8,304 bases of DNA from Kiloniellaceae bacterium (GTDB lineage: Bacteria; Pseudomonadota; Alphaproteobacteria; Kiloniellales; Kiloniellaceae), in NCBI GenBank assembly GCA_021776145.1, contig JAJFGM010000208.1, forward strand, positions 1-8,304. Direction: 5' to 3'. The position numbers and the translations under genes are program-made. The notes under the pieces are model-generated. The model did not search any database, had not been told where the DNA came from, and was given only the letters and a program-made list of their open reading frames with translations. Numbering within the stretch: the first letter of the stretch is position 1; every line of letters begins with the position of its first letter. Positions 5,981 to 8,304 of the stretch are shown one piece after another.

Positions 5981-6730
5981 TTATCCCCTGATCGCCTCGA
6001 CGGCCAGAACCTCGGCAAGATTGGCGATCATGCCAGCCGTGGCGCCCCAGATGAAATAGTCGTCATAGCGGTAGGCATAATAGTAGCGCCGTTTACCGCG
6101 GAAAATTCGGCTTTCGCGCTGTTTGTTGCCGGGCGCGAGAAAAAACGACAGTGGCACCTCGAAGACCTCGGCAACCTCGAATTCGTCGGGTACCACTGGG
6201 AATGGCGGCGTCACAAGGCCGACGACCGGCGTCACTTCGAAGCCGGTACGCACGAGATAGGTGTCCAAACGCCCGATAAGGCGGATATGGCGCCGCGGCA
6301 GGCCGACTTCTTCCTCGGTTTCACGCAACGCCGCCGCCGCCGCATCCGCGTCGCCGGGATCGATACCGCCGCCGGGAAACGAGACCTGGCCGGCATGGTC
6401 GTGAAGGTGGTCGGTGCGCCGCGTCAGGAGCACCGTGAAGCCGTCGCGCCGATCGACGAGGGGCACTAGGACCGCAGCTTTGCGTAATGCCTTGCCCGGT
6501 TCATACATGTCCGGATTGAGGTCGTGATCGCCACGCGCGCGGCGAGGGTCGCCGCTGGCATCAGGCGCCGTCCGCCGTCCGAAGGGCTGCCCCGCCTCGA
6601 AGCGATGCAATAGATCTTCCGCGCGCAAGTGCACTCTCTCCCCAAATTTGGGGTCATCGGACTTGGGCTCCGACTTGGGCTCTCCAGAAATGGGCTCCCC
6701 AGAAATGGGCCGGTCACTTGGGCCGGTCAT
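5981..6730 (-). CDS. Nudix hydrolase, CoA pyrophosphatase (NudL/Nudt7-like)
   Basis: This 249-residue protein probably hydrolyses coenzyme A or acyl-CoA to 3',5'-ADP and (acyl)phosphopantetheine. Evidence is the CoA-pyrophosphatase signature L101-L-T-R-R-T-D-H-L-H-D-H-A-G-Q-V-S-F-P-G-G (101-121) running into the Nudix box, with R136-E-T-E-E-E-V-G-L (136-144) binding the metal. As in other members of this subfamily, the classical glutamate early in the Nudix box is not conserved (A128 here). At about 249 residues it is longer than the roughly 190-210 usual for the family, because of an N-terminal extension of about 80 residues. The first 28 residues are a Pro/Ser/Glu/Lys-rich repeat (GEPISGEP, EPKSDDPK). 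The start at 6730 is chosen over an in-frame ATG at 6769: it gives an ATGA overlap with the DUF1285 stop and has a good GGGGAG ribosome site 6 nt upstream. Confidence 0.9.
   Translation of the reverse strand: MTGPSDRPISGEPISGEPKSEPKSDDPKFGERVHLRAEDLLHRFEAGQPFGRRTAPDASGDPRRARGDHDLNPDMYEPGKALRKAAVLVPLVDRRDGFTVLLTRRTDHLHDHAGQVSFPGGGIDPGDADAAAAALRETEEEVGLPRRHIRLIGRLDTYLVRTGFEVTPVVGLVTPPFPVVPDEFEVAEVFEVPLSFFLAPGNKQRESRIFRGKRRYYYAYRYDDYFIWGATAGMIANLAEVLAVEAIRG
6661..6723. repeat. Short tandem repeats in the 5' end of the Nudix gene
   Basis: Two adjoining repeat types are seen. A 12-bp unit (acttgggctccg) occurs at 6661-6672 and 6673-6684, with its 8-bp core ACTTGGGC again at 6716-6723. A 15-bp unit (ccagaaatgggctcc) occurs at 6684-6698 and 6699-6713. 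Both unit lengths are multiples of three, so they encode in-frame peptide repeats (PISGE twice, EPKS twice) in the N-terminal tail. Just outside, 6640-6653 is the perfect palindrome CCCCAAATTTGGGG. Confidence 0.7.
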
Positions 6731-7320
6731 ACCGAACTCCCCAGCGTAAAGAACCTGTTCTTGCTCCAAACTCCGGCCTGGCCAAGATCCTTGTCCTCGA
6801 CCGCCAGATCCACCAACTGATAGAATACCGGACGCAAGATCAGGGCCTCGAGCCCAGCCCTGACCAGAATATAGGGTCTCGGCTCACCGCTTTCAGGATC
6901 TTGCTCGATTCGAAGGGGATGTTGCGAATCGGCCTCTACCCACTCGTCCAGATTGGTTCGGAAGCCGAGAATCTGTTTCTTCCGGCTGCCTCGCACCTCA
7001 AGCTCGACCGCCGTGAAGGGCGCGTCGTCAACCGTTATGCGCGCCCGCTCGACCGGTGTTTGCAGCCAGTAATCGCCGGCCTCGTCGCGCCGCAACACGG
7101 ACGCAAAGAGTTTCACCAGCGGTTTTCGGTTGATCGGCGAGCCTTTGTAGAACCAAGTGCCATTGCTGGCGATTCGCATGTCGAGATCGCCGTCAACCAG
7201 CAAACCGGCACCGGGATCGAAGAGCAAATCCCTCCCGGGCAGGAGCCGCGACTGGTTTGTAGCCGTCGCGTCCACTATCTTGTTACCAGGCACCTCTGGA
7301 TTTCGAGTCTTCTTGCTCAT
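6727..7320 (-). CDS. DUF1285 domain-containing protein
   Basis: This 197-residue protein of unknown function is the first gene of the minus-strand cluster. It is recognised by the DUF1285 pattern: D47-M-R-I-A-S-N-G-T-W-F-Y-K-G-S-P-I-N-R-K-P-L (47-68), LFASVLRRDEAGDYWLQTP (71-89) and the ERARITVDDAPF.AVELE block (91-108), with a downstream TNLDEWVEAD (122-131) and a C-terminal Y150-I-L-V-R-A-G-L-E-A-L. It has no signal peptide and no membrane segment, so it is probably cytoplasmic. No catalytic motif is evident. The ATG at 7320 has only a weak ribosome site. Its stop overlaps the Nudix start by 4 bp (6727-6730), so the two products are made together. In Alphaproteobacteria DUF1285 genes commonly lie divergent from a moxR-type gene, as here; the biochemical role is not known. 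Confidence 0.9.
   Translation of the reverse strand: MSKKTRNPEVPGNKIVDATATNQSRLLPGRDLLFDPGAGLLVDGDLDMRIASNGTWFYKGSPINRKPLVKLFASVLRRDEAGDYWLQTPVERARITVDDAPFTAVELEVRGSRKKQILGFRTNLDEWVEADSQHPLRIEQDPESGEPRPYILVRAGLEALILRPVFYQLVDLAVEDKDLGQAGVWSKNRFFTLGSSV
6737..6742 (-). promoter_or_regulatory. Ribosome binding site of the Nudix gene
   Basis: On the minus strand this reads GGGGAG, 6 nt before the ATG at 6730 and inside the 3' end of the DUF1285 gene. It decides the Nudix start in favour of the ATGA overlap. Confidence 0.7.
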
Positions 7321-7384
7321 AGCCTGTCGTTAACCGCTCTACGTGAAACGTCCTTCGTCTCCGGCCGCATAGGGATGATCGCCA
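7321..7384. promoter_or_regulatory. Divergent intergenic region DUF1285 / MoxR
   Basis: These 64 bp separate two divergent genes and must contribute promoter elements to both, at least partly overlapping the coding starts. Bases 7341-7351 (ACGTGAAACGT) form a small 4-bp-arm inverted repeat. No clear -35/-10 pair was recognised on either strand. Confidence 0.4.
7371..7375 (+). promoter_or_regulatory. Ribosome binding site of the MoxR gene
   Basis: AGGGA lies 9 nt before the GTG at 7385. The reading frame is closed by a TGA at 7376-7378, so GTG 7385 is the first possible start; the GTG at 7391 is less well spaced. Confidence 0.65.
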
Positions 7385-8304
7385 GTGACCGTGATACCCA
7401 CCATATCAGAAGATGTCGCCTCGGACTCGCAACTCGCCAGCGAAATCGAGACGCTTTGCCAGCGCCTGGGTCAAGTCCGCGCGGGCATCGGGCAAATCAT
7501 CTTTGGACAGCAAGAAGTCGTCGATCAAAGCCTAATCACTCTGCTGGCCGGCGGCCACGCCCTGTTGATCGGCGTGCCAGGCCTGGCCAAAACGCGGCTG
7601 GTCGAAACTCTCGGCATAGTATTTGGCATGGGTGAAAAGCGGGTGCAGTGCACGCCCGACCTCATGCCGGCCGACATCCTTGGCTCCGAAGTTCTGGAAG
7701 AGAGCGATAGCGGCCGGCGCTCGTTTCGCTTTATTCCCGGACCGGTTTTCTGTCAGCTCTTGATGGCGGACGAAATCAACCGCGCCAGCCCGCGCACGCA
7801 GTCGGCCCTGTTGCAAGCCATGCAAGAGCGAAAAGTCACCGTCGCCGGCCATCCGCATGACCTGCCCAAGCCGTTTCACGTGCTGGCGACGCAAAATCCG
7901 CTTGAACAGGAAGGCACCTATCCGCTGCCAGAAGCGCAGCTCGATCGTTTCCTCATGGAGATCGACGTCGATTATCCCGACCTCGCCGCCGAACGGCACA
8001 TGCTGATCGCCACTACCGGCGTCAATCAGGCCGAAGCGCAACAGGTGATGGACCCCGAGGAACTGATGACCGCGCAAAGGCTGGTGCGCCGCGTTCCCGT
8101 CGGCGAAACCGTGGTCGAAACGATTCTAGAACTGGTGCGGAGTGGGCGCCCCGAGACCAGCGCCCTGGAAGACGTGCGCAATCAAGTCGCCTGGGGCCCT
8201 GGCCCGCGCGCCAGCCAGGCACTGATGCTTGCCGTGCGCGCCCGCGCCCTGCTCGAGGGACGCTTCGCGCCCTCGGTCGATGACGTGGTCGCCCTGGCCA
8301 GGCC
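7385..8304 (+). CDS. MoxR-family AAA+ ATPase (partial, 3' end beyond window)
   Basis: The frame stays open from a GTG at 7385 to the window end: 306 codons plus two bases. The product is a MoxR-type AAA+ ATPase, a cytoplasmic chaperone-like motor that typically acts with VWA or DUF58 proteins on maturation of enzyme complexes or envelope functions. Seen: Walker A G63-V-P-G66-L-A-K69-T70, the CTPDLMPADILGSEV block (89-103), FIPGPVFCQLLMADE (116-130) with Walker B D129-E130, INRASPRTQSALLQAMQE (131-148), sensor-1 ATQNP (168-172) and the EGTYPLPEAQLDRF motif (176-189). The remainder is the C-terminal helical lid domain. Families of this type usually end at about 320-340 residues, so only a few dozen codons are likely missing. 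Genes for DUF58 and membrane VWA-like proteins would be expected just downstream, which cannot be checked here. Confidence 0.95.
   Translation, partial: MTVIPTISEDVASDSQLASEIETLCQRLGQVRAGIGQIIFGQQEVVDQSLITLLAGGHALLIGVPGLAKTRLVETLGIVFGMGEKRVQCTPDLMPADILGSEVLEESDSGRRSFRFIPGPVFCQLLMADEINRASPRTQSALLQAMQERKVTVAGHPHDLPKPFHVLATQNPLEQEGTYPLPEAQLDRFLMEIDVDYPDLAAERHMLIATTGVNQAEAQQVMDPEELMTAQRLVRRVPVGETVVETILELVRSGRPETSALEDVRNQVAWGPGPRASQALMLAVRARALLEGRFAPSVDDVVALAR

Noticed and set aside
5864..6469. Open frame of 201 codons on the plus strand
   Set aside because: It is mostly antisense to the Nudix gene and has no recognisable domain.
6718..7635. Open frame of 305 codons on the plus strand
   Set aside because: It crosses antisense to DUF1285, the divergent spacer and the MoxR start out of frame; both real genes have clear family motifs.
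1..8304. CRISPR array, transposon, phage, toxin-antitoxin or defence system
   Set aside because: No spaced identical repeats, terminal inverted repeats, transposase, integrase or toxin/antitoxin-like gene pairs were found; every gene fits a chromosomal housekeeping or metabolic family.

Overview
The window is high-GC, densely coding chromosomal DNA of a Gram-negative bacterium. The gene content points to Alphaproteobacteria, possibly a Rhodospirillales-like lineage. The evidence is a Tat-anchored Rieske protein at the head of a probable bc1 operon, an oxygen-dependent HemF, and the DUF1285 / Nudix CoA pyrophosphatase / DUF6111 / tRNA nucleotidyltransferase cluster divergent from a MoxR ATPase. 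This assignment is inference from proteins recognised by eye; no database search was possible.

Layout. (1) Bases 10-570, minus strand: petA, the Rieske subunit of the cytochrome bc1 complex; the rest of its operon should lie beyond the left edge. (2) Bases 730-2082, plus strand: trmL (wobble 2'-O-methyltransferase) and hemF (aerobic coproporphyrinogen III oxidase), divergent from petA across a 159-bp spacer that holds a repeat/hairpin arrangement. (3) Bases 2294-4313, plus strand: a two-gene redox cassette of a small Tat-signal protein and a GMC-family FAD oxidoreductase, preceded by a 211-bp non-coding stretch. (4) Bases 4329-7320, minus strand: a four-gene cluster read in the order DUF1285, Nudix CoA pyrophosphatase, DUF6111 membrane protein, cca. 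It has two ATGA-type 4-bp start/stop overlaps and one 132-bp internal gap. Its 3' end converges on the GMC gene with only 15 bp between. (5) Bases 7385-8304, plus strand: the first 306 codons of a MoxR-type AAA+ ATPase, cut by the window end.

How the genes relate. petA and hemF both serve aerobic respiration: bc1 electron transfer, and haem synthesis for cytochromes. The Tat protein and the GMC enzyme probably form one periplasmic dehydrogenase, the small subunit carrying the signal peptide that the flavoprotein lacks. The minus-strand cluster joins tRNA 3'-end repair and CoA-pool housekeeping with two proteins of unknown function.

No CRISPR array, transposase, integrase, tRNA, rRNA or defence system was seen. 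The most interesting points are the electron-acceptor question for the GMC cassette, the duplicated Shine-Dalgarno element flanking a hairpin upstream of petA, and two in-frame micro-tandem repeat expansions (trmL and the Nudix gene). I do not see a convincing new biological system.
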